Source: Flammeovirgaceae bacterium UBA4465 (GTDB lineage: Bacteria > Bacteroidota > Bacteroidia > Cytophagales > Cyclobacteriaceae). From it: DNA of 64,000 nt. Where the stretch lies: positions 1-64,000 of the forward strand of contig CAJJCN010000057.1 of the NCBI GenBank assembly GCA_905182655.1, written 5' to 3'. The notes under the pieces are model-generated. The model worked only from the letters and a program-made list of their open reading frames with translations. It ran no database searches and was not told the DNA's origin. Shown piece after piece: positions 1 to 9,173 of this stretch. Position 1 is the stretch's first letter. The number at the start of each line of letters is the position of its first letter. Position numbers and translations under genes: made by a program.

Positions 1-1689
1 TTAAAAGGAATTAAGGGTACCTCATATGCTGGGCAAAGTTTTGAATTATTGGGAGGTGAGACCATCAAAAGTTTTTTAACGAATCAAATATTTCTCATCG
101 TTATTGTCAGTTTGGCTCTGTGGTATTTTCTTTCTTTATTTTTTATTAAAAAGCTTAAAATAAACATATACAAAGTAATCATCGGTGTCGGCACCTTTGC
201 CTTAGCGCTGGCATTTGCTGGCAATGATTTGGTGAATTTCATCGGTGTGCCAATCGCTGCATGGCAATCCTACGAAGCTTGGGTAATCTCAGGCGTACCT
301 GCTCATGAATTTAGCATGCAAGTACTGGATGCTAAAGTACCCACTCCTACGCTCTTCTTATTAATTGCTGGTATCATTATGGTGTTAACCTTATGGTTTT
401 CAAGTAGGTCCAAATTAGTAGTAAAAACCTCCATTGATTTATCCAATCAGGGTGAAATTAAAGAACGCTTCCAGCCCAATTGGGTGTCCAGAGGGTTTGT
501 ACGATTTGCTATGGGGATTTCAAGTGTTTTATCAAAAGTACTCCCAGAAACACTTCAAAATAAAATCGAAGCTCAATTTGAAAAGCCCACCATTGTATTA
601 GTTAAAGATAAAACACTAGAATTACCCGCATTCGACATGGTTAGGGCTGCTGTCAATCTGATGGTGGCAGGGGTTTTGATTTCTATAGCAACCTCATACA
701 AATTACCTCTTTCTACCACTTATGTGACCTTCATGGTTGCCATGGGCTCTTCCTTAGCAGATCGAGCTTGGGGTCGTGAAAGCGCAGTTTACCGGGTAGC
801 TGGCGTATTAAATGTAATTGGTGGATGGTTTTTTACGGCGCTTGTTGCTTTTTCAGCTGCCGGTGTTATCGCTTATTTAATCAATTTAGGAGGTCCTACA
901 GCCATTGCTGTTTTACTCTTTATTGTACTCTTAAATTTTAGTTCAAATTATATTTCTCGCGTTAAGAAATCGAAAGAAATCAGTGCAGAAGACCGATTGA
1001 AAAAAGCGGAAAGTAGTTCGGTTCAAGGTGTCATTACTGAAAGCGCAGCGAATATCGCCAATGTAGTCAAACGAGGCAATCGAATCTATTCCAACGCTAT
1101 GCATGGTCTCGCTGAACATGATTTGGAATTGCTCAAAAAGAATAAAAAACAAATTGTCAAACTTTCTGCTGAGGTAGATGATTTGAGTGATAATGTGTTT
1201 TACTTCATTAAAAATTTGGACGAATCGAGCTTAAGTGCGAGCAACTTCTATCTCAACATATTGGGATATCTCCAAGACATGACCCAATCACTTGAATATA
1301 TCTCTAAAGTCAGCCACAAGCATGTTAACAATAATCATAAAAAATTAACCCCTACCCAAACCAAAGAACTTAAAGATTTAGACGATCGTTTTGAAACTTT
1401 CTTCATTAATATCATCAATGCCTTTAGGACGGAATCATTTGAAGAAATTGGTATCATTTTAAATAGAAAAACTGAATTGATCAATTCAGTTTCCGACAAA
1501 ATCAATAAACAAATTGAACGAACCAGAGCAGATGAATCTAGTCCAAAAAACACAACTTTATATTTTAGCTTGTTAATAGAAACCAAAGATTTATTGAATG
1601 CAACTATGAGTATATTGGATGAATATTATAGCTCATATGACAAATCAGCGGAAACTTCTCCTCAGGCTAAAAAAAATAAGAATACTTGA
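1..1689 (+). CDS. PiT-family inorganic phosphate transporter with C-terminal PhoU-like region (5' end outside window)
   Basis: Frame is open from base 1 (LKGIKGTSYAGQSFELLGGET...), upstream of the listed start; AGNDLVNFIGVP and TTYVTFMVAMGSSLADRAWGRESAVYRVAGV motifs; helical hydrophilic C-terminus. Confidence 0.9.
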   Translation, partial: LKGIKGTSYAGQSFELLGGETIKSFLTNQIFLIVIVSLALWYFLSLFFIKKLKINIYKVIIGVGTFALALAFAGNDLVNFIGVPIAAWQSYEAWVISGVPAHEFSMQVLDAKVPTPTLFLLIAGIIMVLTLWFSSRSKLVVKTSIDLSNQGEIKERFQPNWVSRGFVRFAMGISSVLSKVLPETLQNKIEAQFEKPTIVLVKDKTLELPAFDMVRAAVNLMVAGVLISIATSYKLPLSTTYVTFMVAMGSSLADRAWGRESAVYRVAGVLNVIGGWFFTALVAFSAAGVIAYLINLGGPTAIAVLLFIVLLNFSSNYISRVKKSKEISAEDRLKKAESSSVQGVITESAANIANVVKRGNRIYSNAMHGLAEHDLELLKKNKKQIVKLSAEVDDLSDNVFYFIKNLDESSLSASNFYLNILGYLQDMTQSLEYISKVSHKHVNNNHKKLTPTQTKELKDLDDRFETFFINIINAFRTESFEEIGIILNRKTELINSVSDKINKQIERTRADESSPKNTTLYFSLLIETKDLLNATMSILDEYYSSYDKSAETSPQAKKNKNT

Positions 1690-2027
1690 TTTTAAATAAA
1701 TGGGTCCGAAGAGGGCTTTTTTTCATCTTCTCAATTGAGGAGTTATTTATATAAACGACTCAGGTAATAGTTAAAGTATAGTCGCTGTTCTTGATGCGTA
1801 ACATAACTACATCAAAATTGTATTCATTTTATTTTAACATAAAATGACCAAGTTGGCCTCTTACCGACAATTATTTAAATCGAAATGATCAATTTCCAAC
1901 TTAGTCCAAACTCAATCTCCCTTTAAATAGAGAGGCGTTAAGTGATCACCTAATTATGTTTTAATCGTAAAAGCCTATTCATTTCATTCGCCTTTTACGT
2001 AATTTAGTGAACTAAATCTCTAGTCTG

Positions 2028-2534
2028 TTGAAGCTAAAAGTTGATGTGTTTTTATTGATGGGCCTAATTTTTTTGACGCTCGTTGTTCTTTGTTTTTTGA
2101 TAATAACGCCTGAGGTGACTTATTATCAAACGGTTCATTCAGAGTTCAATAGTTTAATGATTTCAGGTAAAACTGCGAATAATCATTCTTCTTACGGCTT
2201 TATTTTCTGCTTTGGAATGATCTGGGTCTATTTAGGAAGCCTTTTATTATCTACCAGACATCTCAAGAAACAAAAAAGAAGGAACATTCAAATCGTAATG
2301 GTCTGCTTTTGTTTGGTCTATTTATGCCTACTTGGGTTGTTGGTTTTTTTAAATGACCTTAACCTCCAATCTTTTTATTTTGGTTTCCCAAGATCAACCG
2401 CAGTGATGCTTTATTTAATTGGATTTTCTCCTTTATCCCTATCATATATCTACATACGTTATTTTGAAGCCATCATAATAACTGAAGCGTCTTTCAAAAG
2501 TTTTCAAAATCTCATAAAGTCTCAAGACAAATAA
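2028..2534 (+). CDS. small hypothetical membrane protein (about 4 predicted TM segments), TTG start
   Basis: 168-aa ORF with several hydrophobic stretches; stop lies 1 nt before the next gene's start. Confidence 0.6.
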   Translation: MKLKVDVFLLMGLIFLTLVVLCFLIITPEVTYYQTVHSEFNSLMISGKTANNHSSYGFIFCFGMIWVYLGSLLLSTRHLKKQKRRNIQIVMVCFCLVYLCLLGLLVFLNDLNLQSFYFGFPRSTAVMLYLIGFSPLSLSYIYIRYFEAIIITEASFKSFQNLIKSQDK

Positions 2535-2535
2535 T

Positions 2536-4017
2536 TTGGAAGCATTTAGAAACCCCATCATTCTTGGCTTTGTAGCCGCTTATATGCTTTTAACTATTTT
2601 GGTTGGAATTTGGGCCCTTAAAAAAACTAAATCCACTCAGGATTTTTTTATGGCTGGGAAAGACTTAGGCATCATGGTTACTGGATTTGCTGTCTTTTCG
2701 AGTCTCTTAAGTGGTTTTGGTTTTGTAGGTGGGCCAGCCCTAGTGTACAAAATGGGAATGAGTTCGGTCTGGATGTTCGTTTGTGTTATAATGGGATTTA
2801 ATTTATCCTTTTTTTTACTCGCCAAGCGTTTGAGATTATTTGCTGAAATTGGAAATCCCATATCCCTGCCTGATGTCGTTAGATTAAGATATGACAATGC
2901 ATTTACCCAAGGACTCATGGCTTTGGCTATTATTTTAGGTGTGTTAGGTTATTTAGCTACGCAGATCTTAGCGATGTCCATTGTGTTGCAAGAAATATTA
3001 AATGCCTCTAGCTTCGTTGATTATATAAGTATCGGATACTGCATGCTCATTTCATGTTCTATTTTAGTTTTTTACAGTATTACGGGAGGTATTGTTGCCT
3101 CAGTTTATACTGATCTCGTCCAAGGCGCTATTATGATATTTGGTGCCCTATTGATTTTTTTTAGTGTCTTCAATTTGTTTGAGGGAGGTTTTGAAGAGAT
3201 CAGTCAAATCATAGCTAAGGATGATGCCGGAGCGATTGGACCTTGGGGTACTTTAGGCGCTTTGGGATCCTTATCATGGCTTTTTGTTTTCATGATGGGT
3301 GGAGCGGGACAACCTCATGTGATTACTAAAATGATGATGTACAAAAACATCTCAGATGCAAAATATATTTTACCCACTTCTATTGTTGGCTATTTTTTTT
3401 CTGCTCTTTTATGGTTGTCTATTGGTTTAGCCATGAGAGCACTAGTGATCAGTGGGGTACACCCTGAATTATCAAATGCAGATATGGCTGCTTCAGTATA
3501 TTTACAGTATTATACCAACCCAATATTGGCAGGTCTTGTTTTCGCCGGTCTATTCGCAGCGATCATGTCCACTGCTGATGCCTTTCTAAATATCGGTACG
3601 GCAGCGATTATGCATGACATTCCTAATGCCATCGGTTTTAAAATTAAAAATGATCTCTTTTGGGCACGTGTGGTTACTTTCATGTTAACCGTAATGGCTG
3701 CCCTATTTGCCCGTTATTCAGGGGATTTAGTGGCTATTTTAGGGGCTTTTGGTTGGGGGACTTTTGCTGCGGCCATTGTACCTGTAGTCGTCATTGGGTT
3801 TAATTGGAAACGCGCCACGCCTTTGGCCGCTAATGTTTGTATTATTTCAAGTCTCCTGATTAATTTTAGTGTGAAAATATTAGATATTAAGGTGCCATAT
3901 GCTATAGACATTGGAGCCATATCCCTAATTGTTTCTATGCTTTTATTTGTGGCCATTTCACTCTTATCTAAAAAGCCTTTAATCAACAAGAACGTTGAAG
4001 CAGCTATGGACTTATAA
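2536..4017 (+). CDS. sodium:solute symporter (SSS) family transporter
   Basis: Multi-TM ORF with SSS-like motifs (STQDFFMAGKDLG, YSITGGIVASVYTDLVQGAIM, AAIMSTADAFLNIGTAAIMHDI). Confidence 0.9.
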   Translation: MEAFRNPIILGFVAAYMLLTILVGIWALKKTKSTQDFFMAGKDLGIMVTGFAVFSSLLSGFGFVGGPALVYKMGMSSVWMFVCVIMGFNLSFFLLAKRLRLFAEIGNPISLPDVVRLRYDNAFTQGLMALAIILGVLGYLATQILAMSIVLQEILNASSFVDYISIGYCMLISCSILVFYSITGGIVASVYTDLVQGAIMIFGALLIFFSVFNLFEGGFEEISQIIAKDDAGAIGPWGTLGALGSLSWLFVFMMGGAGQPHVITKMMMYKNISDAKYILPTSIVGYFFSALLWLSIGLAMRALVISGVHPELSNADMAASVYLQYYTNPILAGLVFAGLFAAIMSTADAFLNIGTAAIMHDIPNAIGFKIKNDLFWARVVTFMLTVMAALFARYSGDLVAILGAFGWGTFAAAIVPVVVIGFNWKRATPLAANVCIISSLLINFSVKILDIKVPYAIDIGAISLIVSMLLFVAISLLSKKPLINKNVEAAMDL

Positions 4018-4027
4018 AAGATTAGCC

Positions 4028-4660
4028 TTAGGCTTTCACTACTTCCAAGACCGAAAATTTTATGATTTCAATATATTCATGATACCCTTTTTCTGTCATT
4101 AAAGGGATGGCATTGCTCCACAAAATATCAAGTTGAGAAGGCTTATCTCTAAATGCATCCGCCGTCATTAAACTGTACGTCTTCCAAAACACACTGATCA
4201 TCCATATCGTACGAATGAAATAAGCATAATTAATTTTTTCATTTTCAGGTTTCAATCTTCCTGTTTTTATATAATAATTAATTAATAATTTGGCGTCTCT
4301 AAATCTTTTTCGTGTGATGATACGATAACTCTTTGTGATCTCGGGAAATGTTTTGAATATATATTGTAGGTTGTTGTAGTAAAAGTGGTACTTCGCCTGT
4401 ATCTGACTATAACTTTTGAAAATTTCCTCAAAATGATAAAGCGTAATATACCCACTTGGCATGATATCTATAGACGTTTCCTGAATCAACTGGTGTTGAA
4501 TAGCTTTTAATAAATCTGTTTTTTTTGTAAAATAATAAGTGAGATTGCCAGGACTAATTGATAAGCTATCTGCAATTTGTTTGATGCTTACATCATGAAA
4601 TCCTTTTTCATTGAATAGCTTAAGTGCCCGATCTATGATTTCTTGTCTCCTTTTACTCAT
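4028..4660 (-). CDS. TetR/AcrR family transcriptional regulator
   Basis: N-terminal HTH RRQEIIDRALKLFNEKGFHDVSIKQIADSLSISPGNLTYYFTKKTDLLKAI. Confidence 0.9.
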   Translation of the reverse strand: MSKRRQEIIDRALKLFNEKGFHDVSIKQIADSLSISPGNLTYYFTKKTDLLKAIQHQLIQETSIDIMPSGYITLYHFEEIFKSYSQIQAKYHFYYNNLQYIFKTFPEITKSYRIITRKRFRDAKLLINYYIKTGRLKPENEKINYAYFIRTIWMISVFWKTYSLMTADAFRDKPSQLDILWSNAIPLMTEKGYHEYIEIIKFSVLEVVKA

Positions 4661-4787
4661 TACTACAAAGAAATTAAATAAAAATTAAACACATAAAAAT
4701 TTATGAAAAGATATTGTTTTTTAACCAAATTTAAGCAAAATCCACGCCAGTCATTTAAATTAGCCAAATTATATACCATCTTAACCC

Positions 4788-5609
4788 ATGAGATTAAGTT
4801 CACTATCTAGAAAATTAAAATTAAAACCTTCGGAATTGGAGCTCTTTTATGAAAATAAAGGAATCAAATTTTTAGCCTCTAGCAATTCTAAACTAAGTGA
4901 TGCGCAAATGAAAATTGCTTTGGATCATTATGGTTATGAAAAAGAAGAAGTCGTTGCTGAGGTGCCTTCTGATCCCCCATCTCAGCCAAGCGAGCACAGC
5001 CCTCTTGATTCAAAAGATCTAGAGGTAGAATCAATCCCAAAGGAAGCGCTTAACCTCAATATCGATCTAGAAGAGGTTAAATTAGAAGATGTTGAAATAA
5101 TTGAGGTGAAAGAAAAAGTAAAAACATCTGTTGCGGACGACTTAACCGATAATATTGATGAGAATATTGAAGTTATCAAGGCGCCTGTAATTAAACTGAA
5201 AGGACTCACCGTTAAAGGTAAAATTGAATTGTCTACAGAAAAACCGAAAGAAAAATCGCAGACCACAACGAAACAATCATCTTCTATTTCTCATAAATCA
5301 ATCTCTAAAAATATAACCTCTAATACTTTTAATCCCTTAGAGGAAGCTCGAAAAAAGAAGGCAAAGAAAGAGCGTGAACTCAGAAAGCAAAGAGCCAATC
5401 AGCTTAAAAAAGAAAAAAGAGCGCGCTATTTAAACGCAAATCCACCTCGCATTGAACCTATTAAAAAGAAGTTAAATAAGAAACCAAAAAAAGAACCTAC
5501 TGTCAAAGCACCACAGATACCCATAAAAAGATTAAATAGGCCAATAGCCACACCTAAGGTGAATCGTAATTTATTTCAACGCATCTGGAGATGGTTGAAT
5601 ACTTACTGA
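4788..5609 (+). CDS. hypothetical protein with IF2-N-like N-terminus and a long charged tail
   Basis: N-terminus MRLSSLSRKLKLKPSELELFYENKGIKFLASSNSKLSDAQMKIALDHYG resembles the IF-2 N-terminal domain; remainder is acidic then Lys/Arg-rich. Confidence 0.6.
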   Translation: MRLSSLSRKLKLKPSELELFYENKGIKFLASSNSKLSDAQMKIALDHYGYEKEEVVAEVPSDPPSQPSEHSPLDSKDLEVESIPKEALNLNIDLEEVKLEDVEIIEVKEKVKTSVADDLTDNIDENIEVIKAPVIKLKGLTVKGKIELSTEKPKEKSQTTTKQSSSISHKSISKNITSNTFNPLEEARKKKAKKERELRKQRANQLKKEKRARYLNANPPRIEPIKKKLNKKPKKEPTVKAPQIPIKRLNRPIATPKVNRNLFQRIWRWLNTY

Positions 5610-5715
5610 TTCTATAAAAGAAGCGCCTCTTAATTTCACCCTACTCTCTTAAATAACCAAACGTGGTCTTAGTGACCTCTGATTTTCTCTTTCTTTCATT
5701 TTTTTTCTTATATAC

Positions 5716-5764
5716 GCTGCATGCATAACAATATTGATTATATTTGAAATGTTATGCATGCAGC
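5716..5764. promoter_or_regulatory. perfect 15-bp inverted repeat flanking a TAnnTTTG -7 element
   Basis: GCTGCATGCATAACA (5716-5730) and TGTTATGCATGCAGC (5750-5764); TATATTTG at 5739-5746; acyl-CoA dehydrogenase ATG at 5788. Confidence 0.6.
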
Positions 5765-5787
5765 ATATAATATAAATACCCCATAGA

Positions 5788-7587
5788 ATGGAAAAGACAG
5801 TAGCAAGAAACATCGTTAAAGGAGGAGGATTTTTATTCAACCATTCACATTTCTCAGAAATATTTATTCCTGAAGAATTTAATGATGAACAAAAGATGAT
5901 GGCTAATGCCACACAAGATTTTATTGACAAGGAAGTACTTCCTTATGTTGAACGAATAGATGCTTTAGAGGAAGGACTTATGCCCTCAATCTTGTCTAAA
6001 GCTGGTAATCTTGGCCTTTTAGGGGTGAACATCCCTGAACAATATGGTGGTTTAGGTATGAGTTTTAATACAGGTATGTTGATTGCTGATATCATCGCAT
6101 CCACAGGATCATTTACTACCGCATTTGGGGCGCATACTGGGATTGGGACATTGCCTATCCTCTACTACGGTGATGAAACTCAAAAGGAAAAATATTTACC
6201 TAAGCTTTCCTCTGGTGAATGGAAGGCTTGTTATTGTCTTACAGAACCTGACTCTGGGTCTGATGCAAATGCTGCAAAAACCAAAGCTGTTTTGTCTGAA
6301 GATCAACAAAATTATTTGATTACCGGTCAGAAAATGTGGATTTCAAATGCCGGATTTGCTGATTTATTTATTGTTTTCGCCAAAATTGAAGACGATAAAA
6401 ATCTTACCGCCTTTATCGTAGAAAAATCCTTTGGAGGAATTACTATGAATGATGAAGAGCGAAAAATGGGGATTAAAGGATCTTCTACTCGTCAAGTGTT
6501 TTTTAATGATACAAAAGTTCCGGTTGAAAATATGCTTTCGAACCGTCAAAATGGATTTAAAATTGCGGTAAATATTTTAAACATAGGTAGGATTAAACTG
6601 GGTTGTGGTGTGATTAATGCTTGTAAGCAAATTGCAAGTCAATCGACCAATTATGCCAATGATCGAAAGCAATTTGGTGTATCTATTTCTTCATTTGGTG
6701 CCATCAAACAAAAATTATCTCAAATGGCCTCCAAAACCTTTGCTATCGAATCCGCTTCTTATCGTGCGGGTCAAAATATCGATGACCAAGTCGATGTCTT
6801 AATGGCACAAGGTCATCCTGAGGATATCGCTAAACTTAAAGGAGTTGAGCAATTCGCAATTGAAGCAGCCATCATCAAAGTATACGGATCTGACGTATTA
6901 AATGAGATTGCTGACCAAGGGGTTCAAATATACGGAGGTATGGGGTTTTCAGAAGAAGCCCCCATGGCACGTGCCTACAGAGATGCTCGGATCGCTAAAA
7001 TTTATGAAGGAACCAATGAAATAAATAGGATGCTCTTAGTAGGCATGATTATTAAAAAAATAACCAAAGGTGAATTCAATTTAGCAGAAGAACTTGATTT
7101 CTTTAAGACCGGCATGAATCATGAGAATGCTTTTGTTTCTGCATCTCTATCAAAGGAATACAAAGCGGTGAAGGATCTCAAAAAAGCTACCTTGATGATT
7201 ATGGGCAAAGCTCTCGAAGGTTATGGGTCTAAAATTAATGAAGAACAGGAAGTACTCATTAATATATCAGAGATGGTCATTGAAACTTATGTCGCCGAAT
7301 CTACTTTACTCAGAACGTTGAAGTTAATTGATCAATCCGGAGAAGCGTCCGCTGAATTATTCATAAACCTCACTAAGCTCTACTTATTTGATGCCGTTAG
7401 AAAGTCAAAAAATGCAGGTTATGAAGCCTTGGCTTGCATGATAGATGAAGATACTCATTTGGATTCATTGTTGACAGTCATGGATCAATTAACCGCCTAT
7501 AATCATGTGAACACAAGTAGACTTTCACGAGACATTGCAGAGGAGATGATCCTGCAAAATAAATTTCCTTACACACTCTATTCTTAA
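5788..7587 (+). CDS. acyl-CoA dehydrogenase family protein
   Basis: CYCLTEPDSGSDA, MWISNAGFADLFIVFAK, YGGMGFSEEAPMARAYRDARIAKIYEGTNEINR motifs. Confidence 0.95.
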   Translation: MEKTVARNIVKGGGFLFNHSHFSEIFIPEEFNDEQKMMANATQDFIDKEVLPYVERIDALEEGLMPSILSKAGNLGLLGVNIPEQYGGLGMSFNTGMLIADIIASTGSFTTAFGAHTGIGTLPILYYGDETQKEKYLPKLSSGEWKACYCLTEPDSGSDANAAKTKAVLSEDQQNYLITGQKMWISNAGFADLFIVFAKIEDDKNLTAFIVEKSFGGITMNDEERKMGIKGSSTRQVFFNDTKVPVENMLSNRQNGFKIAVNILNIGRIKLGCGVINACKQIASQSTNYANDRKQFGVSISSFGAIKQKLSQMASKTFAIESASYRAGQNIDDQVDVLMAQGHPEDIAKLKGVEQFAIEAAIIKVYGSDVLNEIADQGVQIYGGMGFSEEAPMARAYRDARIAKIYEGTNEINRMLLVGMIIKKITKGEFNLAEELDFFKTGMNHENAFVSASLSKEYKAVKDLKKATLMIMGKALEGYGSKINEEQEVLINISEMVIETYVAESTLLRTLKLIDQSGEASAELFINLTKLYLFDAVRKSKNAGYEALACMIDEDTHLDSLLTVMDQLTAYNHVNTSRLSRDIAEEMILQNKFPYTLYS

Positions 7588-7656
7588 TTAAGCAAAAGGT
7601 TTTTTTATCTGTTCATAAATTACCCATCTAAATATTTTTAAATGGAGTAAAGCCCC

Positions 7657-7664
7657 TATTTTTG
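7657..7664 (+). promoter_or_regulatory. candidate Bacteroidota -7 promoter element (TATTTTTG)
   Basis: Matches TAnnTTTG, 16 nt upstream of the ATG at 7681; no clear -33 box. Confidence 0.35.
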
Positions 7665-7680
7665 TGGGATATATTTATCT

Positions 7681-9075
7681 ATGGAAGCATTCAAAACATT
7701 AACGACAAAAGAAAAAGCCCTAAAACTTAATTTAAATGCTGAAATATATGGAACCATAGCCGAAATAGGTGGTGGACAAGAGGTAGCCAGTCATTTTTTC
7801 AAGGCCGGTGCTGCCTCAGGTACCATTGCCAAGACCATGTCCGCTTATGACATGACTTTTAGTGATGCCATTTATGGAAAATCAAAAAAATATGTTTGTG
7901 AAGATAAACTCGATAAAATGCTCAGTCGAGAATACAATCTCTTGGCAGAACGTCTGACTGAGCGAGCACCCCACTCAAAATTCTTTGCCTTTGCCAATAC
8001 CGTTGAAACTTTAAACTTTGGCAAGACCAATGATGGTCATGGTTGGATTGGTTTGCGCTTCCAAAAGCATCCCTCAGCCCCTCCAAATAATTGTATTATC
8101 CATGTTCAATTATTGGATAAGGATGCCCAGTGGCAACAACTACTCCTGGGTATGCTGGGCGTAAATTTGATTCATGCATGCTTTAATTATGATAATCCAG
8201 AAAAAATTATTTTGGCCTTGGCTGACAATTTAGATCAAGATCGGTTTCAGATAGATATGTTTTCAATCATGGGTCCGGACTTTGAACAAGTTGACAATAG
8301 ATTGATGAGTTTACTCTTGGTTAAAAATGGCCTCTCCCAGTCTGCTATGTTTGGCCCAAAAGGAAACGTACTTCAGGCTTCTGAAGCTTTATACAAGAAG
8401 AATGTATTGGTCCTAAGGGGTAGATTTAGACCCGTGACTAATGTCAATGTAGATATGATGATTAATGGCCTTAAAGTCATTAAGGAAGAATCAGAAATGG
8501 AAACGACTCATCTAATGGCCATTACTGAATTGACCTTACATGATCTGACTTTAGCAGGTGAAATAGATGAGGCAGATTATTTAGATCGGGTAGATTTATT
8601 ATGTGCATTGGGGCAAACCGTTTTGATATCAAATTATCAAGAGCATTATAAGCTCGCTTCTTATTTATCTAATATTACCCAACGCATGAAGTTGCGAATT
8701 ATTTGCGGCTTAGGCAACCTTGAACGCATTTTTGATGAATCCTATTATAGTAATTTAAAAGGAGGTATCATTGAATCTTTTGGTCAGCTATTCGCCCTCA
8801 ATGTAAAGATTTACGTTTATCCTGCGATGGTTGATGGTAAGGTAAAGTCTATCGATGACTTTGTTCCAGTCCCCCATCTTATAGATCTTTATAAATATCT
8901 TATTTCGAATCAAAGAATAGTAGGTATGAAGGGTGCTAAAACCCGATTGTTATCTATTGTTTCAGATGAGGTGCTGACGTTAATTAAAGCAGGAGATCCA
9001 AAATGGGAACAAATGGTTCCGAGAAGAGTCAGTCAAATTATCAAGAAAAAACATATGTTCAATGTTCATATATAA
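7681..9075 (+). CDS. conserved Bacteroidota protein of unclear function (homologues sometimes labelled nicotinate-nucleotide adenylyltransferase)
   Basis: 464-aa ORF with AEIGGGQEVASHFFKAGAASGTIAKTMSAYDMTFSDAIYG; no visible HxGH nucleotidyltransferase motif; label recalled, not searched. Confidence 0.55.
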   Translation: MEAFKTLTTKEKALKLNLNAEIYGTIAEIGGGQEVASHFFKAGAASGTIAKTMSAYDMTFSDAIYGKSKKYVCEDKLDKMLSREYNLLAERLTERAPHSKFFAFANTVETLNFGKTNDGHGWIGLRFQKHPSAPPNNCIIHVQLLDKDAQWQQLLLGMLGVNLIHACFNYDNPEKIILALADNLDQDRFQIDMFSIMGPDFEQVDNRLMSLLLVKNGLSQSAMFGPKGNVLQASEALYKKNVLVLRGRFRPVTNVNVDMMINGLKVIKEESEMETTHLMAITELTLHDLTLAGEIDEADYLDRVDLLCALGQTVLISNYQEHYKLASYLSNITQRMKLRIICGLGNLERIFDESYYSNLKGGIIESFGQLFALNVKIYVYPAMVDGKVKSIDDFVPVPHLIDLYKYLISNQRIVGMKGAKTRLLSIVSDEVLTLIKAGDPKWEQMVPRRVSQIIKKKHMFNVHI

Positions 9076-9104
9076 ATGATCTTCTGCTTAGAGATCATTT
9101 ATAT
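9070..9104 (+). terminator. candidate hairpin terminator overlapping the stop codon of the upstream CDS
   Basis: ATATAAATGATCT (9070-9082) / AGATCATTTATAT (9092-9104), 13-bp perfect stem, 9-nt loop; weak T-tract. Confidence 0.45.
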
Positions 9105-9173
9105 TCATACCGCGTCGAGTTACCTAGTTTGATTTAGTATATTTAGCCATCGTTTAAATAAGAACAACATTTT

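Noticed and set aside
2637-2918. 93-aa minus-strand ORF
   Set aside because: Lies wholly antisense to the SSS symporter; low-complexity product with no recognisable family. The same reasoning applies to other antisense ORFs such as 943..1152, 3714..3989, 9143..9421, 14179..14427, 19255..19491, 22116..22448, 49283..49510 and 57673..57864.
5649-5930. 93-aa minus-strand ORF spanning the inverted repeat upstream of the acyl-CoA dehydrogenase
   Set aside because: Overlaps the 5' end of a confident gene and a regulatory repeat; product looks non-natural.
6083-6319. 78-aa plus-strand ORF inside the acyl-CoA dehydrogenase
   Set aside because: Alternative frame of a well-supported enzyme; no family similarity recognised.
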